DNA from: Neobacillus sp. WH10
GTDB lineage: Bacteria; Bacillota; Bacilli; Bacillales; Cytobacillaceae
Assembly: GCF_030123405.1 (NCBI RefSeq)
Contig: NZ_CP126110.1
Coordinates: forward strand, 3,596,001 to 3,660,000
Length of the DNA: 64,000 nt
Direction: 5' to 3'
Shown: positions 26,782 to 36,697 of the stretch, in pieces
How positions within the stretch are numbered: position 1 is the stretch's first letter
How the letters are laid out: each line of letters opens with the position of its first letter
Translations under genes and position numbers: made by a program
Notes under the pieces: generated by a model
Databases searched by the model: none
The model's input: the letters and a program-made list of their open reading frames with translations, nothing else
Told to the model about the DNA's origin: nothing

Positions 26782-28092
26782 TTATTTTCTTTCTCTGGCA
26801 TAAATTTTGATAGGGGTTCCCTCAAATCCAAAAGCGTCTCTAATTCGATTTTCAAGAAACCTCTCATAGGAGAAATGCAATAATTCAGGTTCATTGACAA
26901 AAACAACAAATGTAGGGGGTTTAACTGCTACTTGTGTAGCATAATAAATTTTCAAGCGTTTTCCTTTATCAGTTGGTGTCGGATTCATGGCGACCGCATC
27001 CATAATAACATCATTTAACACACTTGTTTCAACCCTCATGGAATGGTTTTCACTTGCGGTATCAATCATTGGCAGCAGGGTATGAATCCTCTTTTTCGTT
27101 TTTGCAGATAAAAACACAATTGGAGCATAACTTAGAAATAAGAAATGTTCCCTAATCTTTTGTTCCAGCTCTTTCATTGTCTTCTCATCTTTTTCAATCG
27201 CATCCCACTTATTAACCACAATGACAACGGCACGGCCTGCCTCATGGGCATATCCGGCAATCTTCTTATCTTGCTCAATGATTCCTTCTTCAGCATTAAT
27301 AACTACAAGAACGACATCGGAACGTTCAATCGCCCTAAGTGCACGGAGAACACTATATTTTTCGGTACTCTCATACACTTTACCTTTTTTTCTTATTCCT
27401 GCTGTATCAATGATGACATATTTTTGCCCATTATACGTATATTGTGAATCGACTGCATCACGTGTTGTGCCTGCAATATTGCTGACGATTACACGGTCCT
27501 CACCCAAAATCGCATTTACAAGCGATGACTTTCCGACATTTGGCCGTCCAATTAAGGAAAACTTGATCACATCATCATCATATACTAATGGCTTGTTTTT
27601 CGGAAAGTGTTTTGCAGCCTCGTCCAATAAATCACCAAGGCCTAATCCGTGTGAACCTGAAACGGGGATGGGTTCACCAAATCCTAGAGAATAAAAATCA
27701 TAAATTTGCTCACGCATTTCAGGATTATCGATTTTATTAACCCCTAATACAATGGGTTTTTTAGACTTATATAATATTTTTGCAACTTCTTCATCTGCAG
27801 CGGTTACCCCTTCTCGTCCATTTGTTAAGAAGATAATAACATCTGCTTCATCAATCGCCACTTCTGCCTGCTGACGAATTTGCTCAAGAAACGGTTCATC
27901 ACCAATATCAATTCCACCTGTATCGATTACATTAAAATCATGTGTCAACCATTCACCTGAACTATAAATACGATCTCTTGTTACTCCCGGAATATCCTCA
28001 ACAATGGAAATACGTTCACCGACAATTCGATTAAAGATCGTTGATTTTCCAACGTTAGGTCGTCCAACAATGGCAATAACTGGTTTTACCAT
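26782..28092 (-). CDS. der: Ribosome biogenesis GTPase Der (EngA)
   Basis: Der has two tandem GTPase domains and a KH-like C-terminal domain and is essential for 50S subunit maturation. G1 motifs are GRPNVGKST (residues 10-18) and GRPNVGKSS (near 185); the paired G3 motifs are DTGGI and DTAGI, and the G4 motifs are NKID and NKWD. The ATG at 28092 gives 436 residues, the usual length; the ATG four codons upstream is too close to its ribosome-binding site. gpsA follows after 20 bp. Confidence 0.96.
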   Translation of the reverse strand: MVKPVIAIVGRPNVGKSTIFNRIVGERISIVEDIPGVTRDRIYSSGEWLTHDFNVIDTGGIDIGDEPFLEQIRQQAEVAIDEADVIIFLTNGREGVTAADEEVAKILYKSKKPIVLGVNKIDNPEMREQIYDFYSLGFGEPIPVSGSHGLGLGDLLDEAAKHFPKNKPLVYDDDVIKFSLIGRPNVGKSSLVNAILGEDRVIVSNIAGTTRDAVDSQYTYNGQKYVIIDTAGIRKKGKVYESTEKYSVLRALRAIERSDVVLVVINAEEGIIEQDKKIAGYAHEAGRAVVIVVNKWDAIEKDEKTMKELEQKIREHFLFLSYAPIVFLSAKTKKRIHTLLPMIDTASENHSMRVETSVLNDVIMDAVAMNPTPTDKGKRLKIYYATQVAVKPPTFVVFVNEPELLHFSYERFLENRIRDAFGFEGTPIKIYARERK

Positions 28093-28170
28093 TATGATCG
28101 CCATCCTTTCTTATATTGAAAAAACTTATTTTAATGTTAGCATTAAATCCATAAGGTTCTTATTCAGTAA

Positions 28171-28199
28171 AGAAACCCTTCTGTCATATAGAAGGGCCT
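28171..28199 (-). terminator. Intrinsic terminator of yphA
   Basis: The arms CCCTTCT and AGAAGGG around a seven-base loop are followed by TTTCTTT on the minus strand. It separates yphA from der. Confidence 0.7.
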
Positions 28200-28262
28200 A
28201 ACTTTATTATTTTATCAATGTTAATCCTTTCCCGCAATCAAAAGCTTAACTAGAATCTTTTT

Positions 28263-28871
28263 TCATGATGTTTTTTGCTTTCCTTTTTCAAAAAAATGAA
28301 AGTGGCTTTGTAAGATCGCCCCTGCATTTTCTAATAAACTCCATCCTACAAGTAATGCAGCAATTAAGGCACAAACGTCAAGATATTCGAAAGCTCCGAT
28401 TTTATATGGAAAAGGAATTTTATTCAAGATATAAGCATGTAAAAATTCACCCTGCATGGTTCCGCAAATCACAATTAACAATCGCCCTTTTAATGTCTTT
28501 TGCAAAAGAATGGCTAAATACCCAAAGACAATTCCCATCATCCACTCTTTTTTTATGATAATCCAAATAGGGTCAAAGATCTCGAATAAATGGAAGGTTA
28601 CATAAGCAATCAACACGATTAATGAACAAATAAAATAATAGATAATTGCTCCTCGTTTTTCCTGGCTAATAAATATAAAAGAAGTGATTAATATAAATAA
28701 TCCACCAGCTTGTATTTCAAAGATTCCAACCATAAACTGAAAATTGGATAAAAATATCAATATGAGAATGATTACTGACAGTTTTAACCGATATGGATTC
28801 TTTTTATTTAGCAAAAAAGTAAGGTACACCCAAAAGAACCAACTTATCCAATAAAACATTGCCCCCTCCAT
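28263..28871 (-). CDS. yphA: Integral membrane protein YphA
   Basis: This ~202-residue protein has about six hydrophobic helices and few charged residues; no family motif is recognised beyond position and length. It occupies the place of yphA upstream of der. The ATG at 28871 lies six bases behind GGAGGTG; the in-frame GTG upstream overlaps that site. The seaA (yphB) gene that lies between yphA and der in B. subtilis is missing here. The function is unknown. Confidence 0.7.
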   Translation of the reverse strand: MEGAMFYWISWFFWVYLTFLLNKKNPYRLKLSVIILILIFLSNFQFMVGIFEIQAGGLFILITSFIFISQEKRGAIIYYFICSLIVLIAYVTFHLFEIFDPIWIIIKKEWMMGIVFGYLAILLQKTLKGRLLIVICGTMQGEFLHAYILNKIPFPYKIGAFEYLDVCALIAALLVGWSLLENAGAILQSHFHFFEKGKQKTS

Positions 28872-28979
28872 TTCACTCACCTCCTATTATTTTTATTATT
28901 GGTAATCTTTATGTACTTTCATACTTCCTTGAATAATATTTCCAATTTGATTCATCTTATTAAGAGGAGGTGTGGATGA

Positions 28980-29120
28980 ATGGGAGAAGACCGCCAAGAA
29001 AAAAAAATAAAAGCAAGCAGAAGAGTTGAGTCAGACCGAGATCAGGCATTGCACTACCCAGGTGCAACCAAGCTTTCTAGTCCTGAAGAGGCACGTGGTT
29101 TAAATGATGGTAAAAGATAA
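28980..29120 (+). CDS. ypzI: Small YpzI-family protein
   Basis: This 46-codon frame reads MGEDRQEKKIKAS, then RRVESDRDQALHYPGATKLS, and ends GLNDGKR. It resembles the short highly charged YpzI family found at this locus in Bacillus. AGGAGG lies nine bases before the ATG. A second ATG four bases upstream in another frame gives only a 17-codon peptide and is not preferred. It is one of the few plus-strand genes and lies divergently from yphA. The function is unknown. Confidence 0.75.
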   Translation: MGEDRQEKKIKASRRVESDRDQALHYPGATKLSSPEEARGLNDGKR

Positions 29121-29143
29121 TGGATAATATAAGAAAAGCGTAA

Positions 29144-29179
29144 GTACCCTGATTAGCTGCCCTTATCAGCGTTTTTTTC
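29144..29179 (+). terminator. Possible terminator of ypzI
   Basis: CTGAT and ATCAG flank an 11-base loop and are followed by CGTTTTTTTC on the plus strand, 28 bp after the ypzI stop. The stem is short. Confidence 0.45.
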
Positions 29180-29254
29180 TTATTGCAAGATCGGTTGCTT
29201 TAGTTGAAATAAGGAGAAACCTTAATTTCATTGTCATTTATTCCAATGAATATT

Positions 29255-29299
29255 AAAAATGGCGTGCTAAAACTGAAAGCAGTTTTAGTACGCCATTTT
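29255..29299 (-). terminator. Strong intrinsic terminator of the cmk-fni transcript
   Basis: The twenty-base arms (AAAATGGCGTGCTAAAACTG against CAGTTTTAGTACGCCATTTT) differ at one position and enclose an AAAG loop. The hairpin ends in T residues on the minus strand, about 60 bp after the fni stop. Confidence 0.85.
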
Positions 29300-29360
29300 C
29301 TATGTCATTTAACTGTTTTGAACCTAAACCATGGAACCCTTCAGCAAATGACGATAGCCT

Positions 29361-30419
29361 TTATTTAATGGAACGACAGCTGTATTGTTTCGTATCAATT
29401 CCTCTTTGATTTAACCAATGATAGGTTTCGCCTGAGATGATCAGCGGCACTTTTTTTAAATCAGAAATGTTTTTTGCTCCCAGTGCAGTCATAATCATTA
29501 TTAATTCATTGTGCAGTGTTTCGATTTCTTTCTGTAATGCTTCTAATCCATTTTCAACTAGAATCCGCAAGAAAAAACCTGCCATACCGATTGCATTTGC
29601 ACCCAAAGCAATGCCCTTGGCAATGTCATGTCCTGTTAAAAAACCACCTGACCCAATAATGGAAATTTCATCAGAATTTAATGCGGCTTCAATGATAGAA
29701 ATTGGCGTAGGAATGCCCCATCCATTAAAAAATGGGAAACTTTTTTCTCGACGCTTATTTTCTATTTCTGCGAAATTTGTTCCCCCGGAGCCCCCAATAT
29801 CAACCCCAGCGACGCCGACTTGTGAAAGAGTTTTTACTGTTTCCTTTGTCATCCCGAAACCTACTTCTTTAACAAAAACAGGAACATCTACCGCTTTAAC
29901 AATTGTCTCAATTCTTTTTAAGGCACCCGAAAAATCTCGATCCCCTTCAGGCATCGTTAGTTCTTGTATAACATTTAAATGGATTTGCAAGGCATTGGCC
30001 TCAATCATATTAATTGCGATTTTGGCATTCTCTGCTGTTGCTTCGCTACCTAAATTAGCTATTATAATCCCTTGTGGATTCTCTTTTCGAACTATTTCAT
30101 ATGTATATCTTTCGCCCTTATCCTTTATAGCAGACATTTGAGACCCTACGGCCATAGCTAAGCCAGTCAATTTTGCAGCCATTGCCAGTTCTTTGTTAAT
30201 CTGATAGGTCTTTTCACCCCCGCCGCCAGTCATCGCATTGATAAAAATTGGCGAACTTAAAGAAAGTTCGCCAATTGAATGGTCTAATCGAACATCGGTT
30301 ACACTGATATTCGGTAAGCTTTGGTGAATAAAATTTATATCATCGAAAACTGTTGAACGGTTTTGCTGATTTTGCAGAGCAAAGCGAATGTGATCCCATT
30401 TTCGTTCAGATCTAGACAC
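29361..30419 (-). CDS. fni: Type 2 isopentenyl-diphosphate isomerase
   Basis: Fni (YpgA) is the FMN- and NADPH-dependent isomerase interconverting isopentenyl and dimethylallyl diphosphate, supplying precursors to HepST and to undecaprenyl phosphate synthesis. The 352-residue TIM-barrel protein shows [24 protein letters not shown], the FMN loops [14 protein letters not shown] and IIGSGGF, and the VKEVGFGM strand. The start is a GTG behind GGTGAT, 11 bp after the ypfD stop. Confidence 0.94.
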   Translation of the reverse strand: MSRSERKWDHIRFALQNQQNRSTVFDDINFIHQSLPNISVTDVRLDHSIGELSLSSPIFINAMTGGGGEKTYQINKELAMAAKLTGLAMAVGSQMSAIKDKGERYTYEIVRKENPQGIIIANLGSEATAENAKIAINMIEANALQIHLNVIQELTMPEGDRDFSGALKRIETIVKAVDVPVFVKEVGFGMTKETVKTLSQVGVAGVDIGGSGGTNFAEIENKRREKSFPFFNGWGIPTPISIIEAALNSDEISIIGSGGFLTGHDIAKGIALGANAIGMAGFFLRILVENGLEALQKEIETLHNELIMIMTALGAKNISDLKKVPLIISGETYHWLNQRGIDTKQYSCRSIK

Positions 30420-30430
30420 TTAAATCACCA

Positions 30431-31570
30431 TTATTTTCTTAGATTCTTTAATTTATCTCCAATAACTTCACCAAGCTGGAAGCCTTTTGACTCTTCAGGA
30501 AGCTCATAATCAATGTTTTCCTCTACCTCTTTCTCAAGCAATTCTTTTATGCTCAATGATAGACGTTGATCTTGTTCATTCACTTCAAGAACTTTTACTT
30601 TTACAATTTGCCCTTCTTTTAGAACTTCATGCGGTGTTCCAATGTGCTTATGGGCAATTTGTGAAATATGAACAAGGCCTTCTACACCTGGAAAGACTTC
30701 GACAAAAGCACCATAAGAAACTAATCTTTTAACAGTACCATCTAAAATACTCCCCTTAGGTGCTTTTTCAGAAATATTGAACCATGGTCCTGGAAGTGTT
30801 TCTTTAATTGATAAAGAAATTCTTTCATTATCGCGATCCACACTTAATACCTTTACTTTAACCTGTTGACCTTCTTGAACAACATCTGATGGCTTATCAA
30901 CATGCTCATAGGATATTTGTGAAATATGAACAAGACCATCGATTCCTCCAATATCAACAAATGCTCCAAAATCAGTTATTCTTTGAACTGTTCCATCAAT
31001 TACTTGGCCTACTTTAAGTTCATCAAGAAGATTTTGTTTTTGTTTACCTTTTTCTTCTTCCACAACTACTCGATGTGAAAGGATTAAGCGGTTCTTTTCT
31101 TTATCAAGTTCAACAATCTTAAAGGAAAGCGTACGCCCTTTGTAATCGCTGAAATCCTCGACAAAATGTGCTTCTACAAGTGATGCAGGAACAAAGCCGC
31201 GAACGCCAAGATCCACAACGAGGCCGCCTTTTACGACATCCTTTACTTCTGTCTCAAAAACCTCACCATTTTGGAATTGTTGTTCTAAGCTCTCCCATGC
31301 CTTTTCTGCATCAACTTTTCTTTTTGAAAGAATCAATGCTTCTTCCTCTACTTTTAAAACTTCAAGTTCTAACTCATCACCTTCTGCTGCTGCATCGGAT
31401 GCTTTTTCAATATGCAGACTTGATAGTTCACTAATGGGAATAATTCCATCTAGTTTACTTCCTTGAACAGCCACAAGCACCTGTTTTTCTTCTACTTTAG
31501 TAACTTGTCCAGTTACTCTGTCTCCAATTTCAAAGCTTTTTACTTCTACTTGATTTAATTCTTCCGACAT
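30431..31570 (-). CDS. ypfD: Four-S1-domain RNA-binding protein YpfD (RpsA homologue)
   Basis: The 379-residue protein contains four S1 RNA-binding domains (about 17-80, 100-165, 190-255 and 275-345), each with the G-(A/F)FV and GLVHISQI signature, for example [20 protein letters not shown] and [20 protein letters not shown]. It is homologous to ribosomal protein S1 but is the shorter, non-essential Bacillus form, with a debated role in translation. It follows the acyltransferase gene after a 162-bp gap and precedes fni. Confidence 0.92.
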   Translation of the reverse strand: MSEELNQVEVKSFEIGDRVTGQVTKVEEKQVLVAVQGSKLDGIIPISELSSLHIEKASDAAAEGDELELEVLKVEEEALILSKRKVDAEKAWESLEQQFQNGEVFETEVKDVVKGGLVVDLGVRGFVPASLVEAHFVEDFSDYKGRTLSFKIVELDKEKNRLILSHRVVVEEEKGKQKQNLLDELKVGQVIDGTVQRITDFGAFVDIGGIDGLVHISQISYEHVDKPSDVVQEGQQVKVKVLSVDRDNERISLSIKETLPGPWFNISEKAPKGSILDGTVKRLVSYGAFVEVFPGVEGLVHISQIAHKHIGTPHEVLKEGQIVKVKVLEVNEQDQRLSLSIKELLEKEVEENIDYELPEESKGFQLGEVIGDKLKNLRK

Positions 31571-31732
31571 ATGTATTCCTCCTTAATCCATTTACTCCTA
31601 AAATCTATATATGATCTGATGAATGCCGCGCAGCAGACACCACATATAAAACAAACTTTAAAAGCAAAGAATATTCAAAAAAAATCCCTTTTTATTAACT
31701 TCTTACAAATAGACTATTTTGTCAAGCAGAAC

Positions 31733-32314
31733 CTATTGGTGCTCTATTATAAGTTTATGAATTTCTGACATAATTAATTCAGTAACCTGATCCGCAGATG
31801 CTCTAGCTTTTCTCATTTCATCCATATCTATTGGTTTTCCATAAACCACTTTTAATCTCTTGAAACTTTTATACGGGCCAATAATTGCGCAAGGTACAAC
31901 CATTGCCTCAGTCCTCAATGCGAAAAATCCTGCCCCCGACAACCCTTTCCCTAACTCCCCAGTCTTACTTCTAGTTCCTTCTGGAAAAAGTCCAAAAACG
32001 TTGCCCTCTTTAAGAATCTTTAAGCCTGTTCTAAGCGCCTCTCGGTCACTAAATCCCCTTTTTACAGGAAAGGCATTACATTTTCTAACGATTCCACCAA
32101 GCAATGGGACACGAAAAATCTCTTCCTTCGCCATATAATGAACTGGACGAGGTGCCATGATTCCAACTACTATTGGATCAAAATTATGGATATGATTTGC
32201 ACAAAGAAGAACTCCACCTTCTTTCGGGAAATTTTCCACTCCGATAGCCTCTATTCTGTACCATGGTTTAAAAATAGTATAAACCACTGACTTTGCAAAT
32301 GCATAAAACGTCAC
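31733..32314 (-). CDS. 1-acyl-sn-glycerol-3-phosphate acyltransferase (PlsC family)
   Basis: The 193-residue membrane-associated acyltransferase has the HX4D catalytic motif in NHIHNFD (H41 to D46), the acyl-acceptor motif FPEGTRS near 113, and AMVVPCAIIGP. The family acylates lysophosphatidic acid. The gene is fused by position to cmk (2 bp gap), an arrangement widespread in Firmicutes. B. subtilis has a separate PlsC, and this copy (ypfC-like position) may be the main or an accessory enzyme; I cannot tell from the window. Confidence 0.88.
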   Translation of the reverse strand: MTFYAFAKSVVYTIFKPWYRIEAIGVENFPKEGGVLLCANHIHNFDPIVVGIMAPRPVHYMAKEEIFRVPLLGGIVRKCNAFPVKRGFSDREALRTGLKILKEGNVFGLFPEGTRSKTGELGKGLSGAGFFALRTEAMVVPCAIIGPYKSFKRLKVVYGKPIDMDEMRKARASADQVTELIMSEIHKLIIEHQ

Positions 32315-32316
32315 AC

Positions 32317-32991
32317 TTATCCAATCCTTTCGTGCACCAGAGCCATTATTTTTTCTACAACTTTAGGAATGGTCAAAGAGGTTGTATCGATTTCAATTGC
32401 ATCATCGGCTTTTTTCAATGGAGCAACTTCTCTCTCTGAGTCTATTTTATCTCTCCGTGAAATTTCTTCTTTTAATTTTTCTAAATCGGAAGGGAATCCT
32501 TTTTGTAAGTTTTCAATATGGCGCCTTTCAGCTCTTTCCTCAACACTGGCAAGTAAAAATACCTTTACTTCTGCACCGGGCAATACATGTGTTCCGATAT
32601 CCCGTCCGTCCATCACTACACCACCTTTTGTGGCAAAATCTTGCTGTCTTCTAACCATTTCTTCACGAACCTTTTGATGGATAGAAACAATAGAAACATT
32701 ATTAGTTACATCTGAAGTACGAATCTCTTGAGTGACATCTTTATTGTCAAGGTAGACTAATTGACCTTTATCTGAAGGCAGAAGTTTAATATCAGTAGAT
32801 AATAGCATGTCAAAAAGAAGCGCTTCTTCTTCTAAATTAAGATGGTTTACGATTGCTTTATATGTCAAAGCCCGGTACATCGCACCAGTATCGATATACA
32901 CATAAGAAAGTTTTTCTGCCACAATTTTTGCCACTGTACTCTTTCCGGCTGCAGCAGGCCCGTCAATAGCGATTGATAATTTCTTTTCCAT
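32317..32991 (-). CDS. cmk: Cytidylate kinase
   Basis: Cmk phosphorylates CMP and dCMP. The 224-residue protein has the P-loop GPAAAGKST (12-20), the CMP-binding segments [15 protein letters not shown] and [12 protein letters not shown], and the lid region ERAERRH and [11 protein letters not shown]. It heads the cmk, plsC-like, ypfD, fni series. Confidence 0.96.
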   Translation of the reverse strand: MEKKLSIAIDGPAAAGKSTVAKIVAEKLSYVYIDTGAMYRALTYKAIVNHLNLEEEALLFDMLLSTDIKLLPSDKGQLVYLDNKDVTQEIRTSDVTNNVSIVSIHQKVREEMVRRQQDFATKGGVVMDGRDIGTHVLPGAEVKVFLLASVEERAERRHIENLQKGFPSDLEKLKEEISRRDKIDSEREVAPLKKADDAIEIDTTSLTIPKVVEKIMALVHERIG

Positions 32992-33089
32992 AAATCCTCC
33001 TAAACAATCATGGTTGTCTCATTTGTTGTCTTCTTTTATTTTACCACAAGTTAAAGAAATGCCTCTTTTTTTTAACTTTTTTGATCAAT

Positions 33090-33122
33090 AAAAAATAAAG
33101 CAGGAACACCTGCTTTATTTTT
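33090..33122 (-). terminator. Intrinsic terminator of ypfB
   Basis: The arms AAATAAAGCAGG and CCTGCTTTATTT with loop AACA and a T-run on the minus strand abut the ypfB stop codon. Confidence 0.82.
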
Positions 33123-33125
33123 GCA

Positions 33126-33311
33126 TTATTTTTCTCCCCCTTGAAAGGTTTGGAGAATTTCAGTAAAGGTATTTTCATTTACCCCTTCGTATCTTGTCAG
33201 TTGTTTTATTTGCGGGAAGATATCTATTTGATGAAAAAATAATTGGGATAAGAAAAGAAACACAAACTGTATGATCACGACTTTAATGAGAAGACCTTCT
33301 ACCCTCTTCAT
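33126..33311 (-). CDS. ypfB: Small membrane protein YpfB (DUF5359-like)
   Basis: This 61-residue protein has a single N-terminal transmembrane helix (about 8-25, LLIKVVIIQFVFLFLSQ) followed by a short soluble tail with LTRYEGV. It matches the small ypfB product located upstream of cmk in B. subtilis. The ATG at 33311 follows GGAGTGG; the three-codon longer frame is not preferred. The function is unknown. The c-di-GMP receptor gene motI (ypfA), which adjoins it in B. subtilis, is absent. Confidence 0.65.
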   Translation of the reverse strand: MKRVEGLLIKVVIIQFVFLFLSQLFFHQIDIFPQIKQLTRYEGVNENTFTEILQTFQGGEK

Positions 33312-33409
33312 AACCACCACTCCAACATCATATCCATATTCGTTTATTATTTACTCCCTTAGTTGTTTTATTCTGGAAAGGAGATATAGCATGATAAAGC
33401 ATTGAGAAA

Positions 33410-33433
33410 AAGGAAAAGCAATTGCTTTTCCTT
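33410..33433 (-). terminator. Terminator after ypeB
   Basis: The palindrome AAGGAAAAGCAATTGCTTTTCCTT, whose arms are AAGGAAAAGC and GCTTTTCCTT, overlaps the ypeB stop codon and continues into T-rich sequence on the minus strand. Confidence 0.72.
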
Positions 33434-34781
33434 AAAGAACGTCTTCGTAAATAGCCTCTGCATTTTTTAGTTTATCAACTTGTTCTTCAAAACCATTTTT
33501 TGCATTAATAAAAATTCGATAGGTATCCTCACCCATTGTCCCAAGGAACTCATAACATAATACATCTTCATTTAAATCGTTCACAATTATGGCTTGACGG
33601 TCTTCCATCACCTTTAAGTTAGGATTTACTTTTGCACGAGCTTGTTCCATTGTAATTGCAGGTTTTTCAATAGTTCTTGTCTGGAAGGATTTTAAATACT
33701 CCTCTGCCGATACACCAATAATATCTCCATTGTCCAGTGCTACTTTTACTTTCACCGCTTCAGGATAAATTCTTACTCCATTAATATTGGTAACAAAATT
33801 GAAGACTCCAATATTATCATATTGTGTACTCTCAAATACCTCTAAATCCTTAAATCCATTTTCCTTTAAAAATGCAGCAGCCTTGTTGTCCGCTTCATTC
33901 AGACTTAAAACTTGTTTCTTTATATCCCGGTTATTAATAAACCAAATTGGGTGTCCGGCCTTTTTAGTAATATCCATGCTTGCTTCTTGTCCGGTTTGTT
34001 TATTTTTGATTGACACGCTATAAAACCCATAGTCGGAGCCTTTTCCGTTTTCAGTAACCTTTACCTGTGCATTGCTATCAAACTTCATATATTTTTTGGC
34101 TATCTGAATTGCCTCTTGCCGTGAAATGGTTTTTCCTTTTATTTTCTTGAAATTTTCATCCTTTTTTTGCATATTCACAAAAGTTGGTCCAAAGTCGCTT
34201 TCCTCATAAGTGGAAACTGTCTTTTCGACTGTTTTAAAGCCATCAATGATGGTGTTGTCGGTTGATTCTTTGCCTGATGCAAGTGCTAATTCAACATCCA
34301 TCCAGCGCAGATTATTTTTCAATACCATGTGCTGAACATTTCGGAGCTCGTTCTGAATGTCACCAGATTGCTTATAAAGTACCTTTAATGTGTCGTACTC
34401 CTTATCAGTCAAAGGTTCTTTTTCCAAATCTCTAACGGCGGTTCGGTAGCTGAAGTTGCCGATATTAGCTAAAAACTCCTCTGTCTTATTAAACGGTAAT
34501 AATGTTAATGGCAGCTGCCCAACATCACCATGTGCCTGCGAAGTAAGCCTCCACACTTCAATTAATGACGGAGACAAGGTAGCCTTAGAATTCATGGCCA
34601 GCGTTGTCCCAATTTTATCGTGTAAAATATCCATCCGGTAGGAAAGGTTATGGAAAGCCCGCTGATAGTTGTTTTCTGCGTTTAAAAGAATTGCATTTTT
34701 TTCCTGGTGTTCTTGGTAGCCCCAATAAGCTGTACCCGCAACACCTAAAGCAAGAACACCTATTAATATACCTCTAATCAA
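33432..34781 (-). CDS. ypeB: Germination protein YpeB
   Basis: YpeB is needed for assembly and protection of the cortex-lytic enzyme SleB in the dormant spore. The 449-residue protein has an N-terminal membrane anchor (residues 2-20), a helical N-domain and C-terminal PepSY repeats, visible for example as ISRQEAIQIAKKYM, NEADNKAAAFLKENG and ITMEQARAKVNPNL. The start is a TTG seven bases behind AGAGGTG. It follows sleB by 14 bp, and the operon pairing is conserved across Bacillus. Confidence 0.93.
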   Translation of the reverse strand: MIRGILIGVLALGVAGTAYWGYQEHQEKNAILLNAENNYQRAFHNLSYRMDILHDKIGTTLAMNSKATLSPSLIEVWRLTSQAHGDVGQLPLTLLPFNKTEEFLANIGNFSYRTAVRDLEKEPLTDKEYDTLKVLYKQSGDIQNELRNVQHMVLKNNLRWMDVELALASGKESTDNTIIDGFKTVEKTVSTYEESDFGPTFVNMQKKDENFKKIKGKTISRQEAIQIAKKYMKFDSNAQVKVTENGKGSDYGFYSVSIKNKQTGQEASMDITKKAGHPIWFINNRDIKKQVLSLNEADNKAAAFLKENGFKDLEVFESTQYDNIGVFNFVTNINGVRIYPEAVKVKVALDNGDIIGVSAEEYLKSFQTRTIEKPAITMEQARAKVNPNLKVMEDRQAIIVNDLNEDVLCYEFLGTMGEDTYRIFINAKNGFEEQVDKLKNAEAIYEDVL

Positions 34782-34795
34782 TTCTATTCACCTCT

Positions 34796-35692
34796 CTACT
34801 TGCAAAAAATATGCTGACCAATTCGTTTGATTTGCGGCCTGCCCCATATCCAGCCACTAGTGGCAGTATTAGGGTTAAAGTAGTAAATTGCCTCACCCGT
34901 TGGATCCCATCCATTAATTGCATCTAATACCGCTTTTTTTGAAGTCTCATTCGGTGTCAACCAAATCTGCCCATCAGCAACAGCTGTAAATGCTCCTGGT
35001 TCAAAAATAACCCCGGAAACGGTGTTAGGAAATGAAGCACTATTTACCCGATTTAGGATAACCGCTGCGACTGCAACTTGGCCAATATACGGTTCACCCC
35101 TTGACTCTCCATGAACAGCATTCGCCATTAGACGGATATCATTTTGTGAAAAACCACTTGGCGTGTTTGCTGCCGTTGGCTTTTTTGGTGCCGCTTTATT
35201 CGGTGCAGCAGGTTTTGGTGCTGCTGGCTTTGGTGCTGCTGGCTTTGGCGCAGCTTGATTTGTTGGTGCTTTATTTGCAGGTGCTTTAGGACTTGGAGCA
35301 CTCTGCTTTCTTTGATCGACACCACCGTAATGAGTAAATTTCTTCCCGGATTTTATTTGCTTTTTTACAAATTGCTCATTGTATTTGCTTGCCTTGACTA
35401 GTTTTGCTTTTGTCGCTGCCCCTGCCAACCCGTCAATTGGCAACCCGTATTCATATTGAAAGTTTCTAAGCGCCCAATATGTCCCCCACCCAAAAACGCC
35501 ATCAATTTTCCCGTTAAAATAGCCGATATACTGAAGCCTTGATTGCAGCTCAAGGACATCATCGCCAACAGCTCCTTTTTGGATTACCTGATTAGAAAAG
35601 GCATAGACCTCATGGTTCTCCATAAAAGATAATGGCATAGTGCAGAAAAAGATTAGGATGAAGTATTTGATTAGGATGTTTTTCTTTTTCAT
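34796..35692 (-). CDS. sleB: Spore cortex-lytic enzyme SleB
   Basis: SleB is a lytic transglycosylase that degrades cortex peptidoglycan during germination. The order is signal peptide (1-32), a peptidoglycan-binding domain (about 38-100, with DDVLELQSRLQYIGYFNGKI), a proline/alanine/lysine-rich linker (about 128-178) containing three KPAAP-type repeats, and the catalytic hydrolase-2 domain (184-298). The likely catalytic glutamate, E196, lies in HGESRGEPY, and GAFTAVADGQIW follows. The linker is expanded relative to B. subtilis SleB, which explains most of the 298-residue length. sleB and ypeB form an operon. Confidence 0.93.
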   Translation of the reverse strand: MKKKNILIKYFILIFFCTMPLSFMENHEVYAFSNQVIQKGAVGDDVLELQSRLQYIGYFNGKIDGVFGWGTYWALRNFQYEYGLPIDGLAGAATKAKLVKASKYNEQFVKKQIKSGKKFTHYGGVDQRKQSAPSPKAPANKAPTNQAAPKPAAPKPAAPKPAAPNKAAPKKPTAANTPSGFSQNDIRLMANAVHGESRGEPYIGQVAVAAVILNRVNSASFPNTVSGVIFEPGAFTAVADGQIWLTPNETSKKAVLDAINGWDPTGEAIYYFNPNTATSGWIWGRPQIKRIGQHIFCK

Positions 35693-35780
35693 GGAATTAT
35701 TACCCCCATATGAATCTTTTTAGCATTAACCCTATTTTTTGTTTTATTGGTGTTTTTATTCCAATTAAAAAAGATTAATA

Positions 35781-35813
35781 AAAAAACCCTTCATCAGGAA
35801 TGAAGAGTCTTTT
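35781..35813 (-). terminator. Terminator overlapping the prsW stop
   Basis: The arms CCCTTCAT and ATGAAGAGT with loop CAGGA are followed by TTTTTTT on the minus strand. The prsW stop codon lies inside the stem. Confidence 0.65.
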
Positions 35814-36483
35814 GTACAGGATATTGTTTTTTAAAATGATTAGCGCTCAAGATTTTCGCTTTTTTCACTTTTCGTAACCCAAACCACCATAGGAATATCA
35901 TAAAAGGAAAAATAATAAACAGCCAATTTTCTAGTGAAATCAAAATAAAATCATAGAATCCATGTAAAATAAATGGCAAAAGCAATGAGAGTACTATCCA
36001 CTTCGCTTTATTTCCTTCAGTGAACTTTGCTTTTCCAATATAAAAGCCCATAATAACCCCAAAAAGGGCATGACTTGATACAGGTAATAAAGCACGTGTC
36101 ATTGCATGTTCAATTCCATTTGCAATTAAATAAAAGATATTTTCAACAGTAGCAAAACCAAGGGAAACGGCTACTCCATATACAATTCCATCAAATGGTT
36201 CATCAAACTCAACATGCTGATAAATAGCATAAAAAAGAATGAACCATTTAAAGAATTCTTCCAGAAGGCTTGAGCTTAGAAACGCATCGACAAGATCCGA
36301 TGTAAGCAAATTCTCTATTTCAAGGACATGCTGGATAAACATGATTGGAAAAACCAAAAGCGCACCGTAAATAAATGTCCGAAGAACAAAGGAAATTGGC
36401 TCTGGCTCATATTCATCTTTTAAATAAAAATAACTAAGTAATGCCAAACCGGGGGCAACTCCGGCAGATAAAATTCCCAGCAT
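35794..36483 (-). CDS. prsW: Intramembrane protease PrsW
   Basis: PrsW performs the site-1 cleavage of anti-sigma factor RsiW in B. subtilis, controlling SigW in response to envelope stress. The ~229-residue polytopic protein starts [19 protein letters not shown]. It contains the paired glutamates in [33 protein letters not shown], and the conserved histidines in [15 protein letters not shown] and ILHGFYDF. The frame extends upstream into a dispersed repeat, but the ATG at 36483 follows AGAGG and matches the family N-terminus. RsiW itself is not in this window. Confidence 0.92.
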   Translation of the reverse strand: MLGILSAGVAPGLALLSYFYLKDEYEPEPISFVLRTFIYGALLVFPIMFIQHVLEIENLLTSDLVDAFLSSSLLEEFFKWFILFYAIYQHVEFDEPFDGIVYGVAVSLGFATVENIFYLIANGIEHAMTRALLPVSSHALFGVIMGFYIGKAKFTEGNKAKWIVLSLLLPFILHGFYDFILISLENWLFIIFPFMIFLWWFGLRKVKKAKILSANHFKKQYPVQKTLHS

Positions 36484-36514
36484 GATGAACCTCTTTTCCA
36501 GTCCTGTTTCTTTA

Positions 36515-36605
36515 GCCGATAGAAAGTATAACTTTCCTATTAGACATAAGTGCAACTACGCCTCTGTCTTCGCCTAGCGGCTCGCTAATCGACGAGTTTT
36601 CTTTA
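36515..36605 (+). repeat. Dispersed 91-bp repeat, tandem copy A
   Basis: It begins GCCGATAGAAAGTATAACTT, passes through ACATAAGTGCAACTACGCC and CTCTGTCTTCGCCTAGCGG, and ends GACGAGTTTTCTTTA. It is followed immediately by copy B in the same orientation, and the period is exactly 91 bases. Confidence 0.87.
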
Positions 36606-36697
36606 GCCGATAGGAAAGTATAACTTTCCTATTAGGCATAAGTGCAACTACGCCTCTGTCTTCGCCTAACGGCTTGCCAATCGACGAGTTTTCTTTA
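36606..36697 (+). repeat. Dispersed 91-bp repeat, tandem copy B
   Basis: It is near-identical to copy A, with a few substitutions such as CTAACGGCTTGCCAATC against CTAGCGGCTCGCTAATC. Both copies lie in the prsW upstream region and are read on the plus strand, antisense to prsW. Confidence 0.87.
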
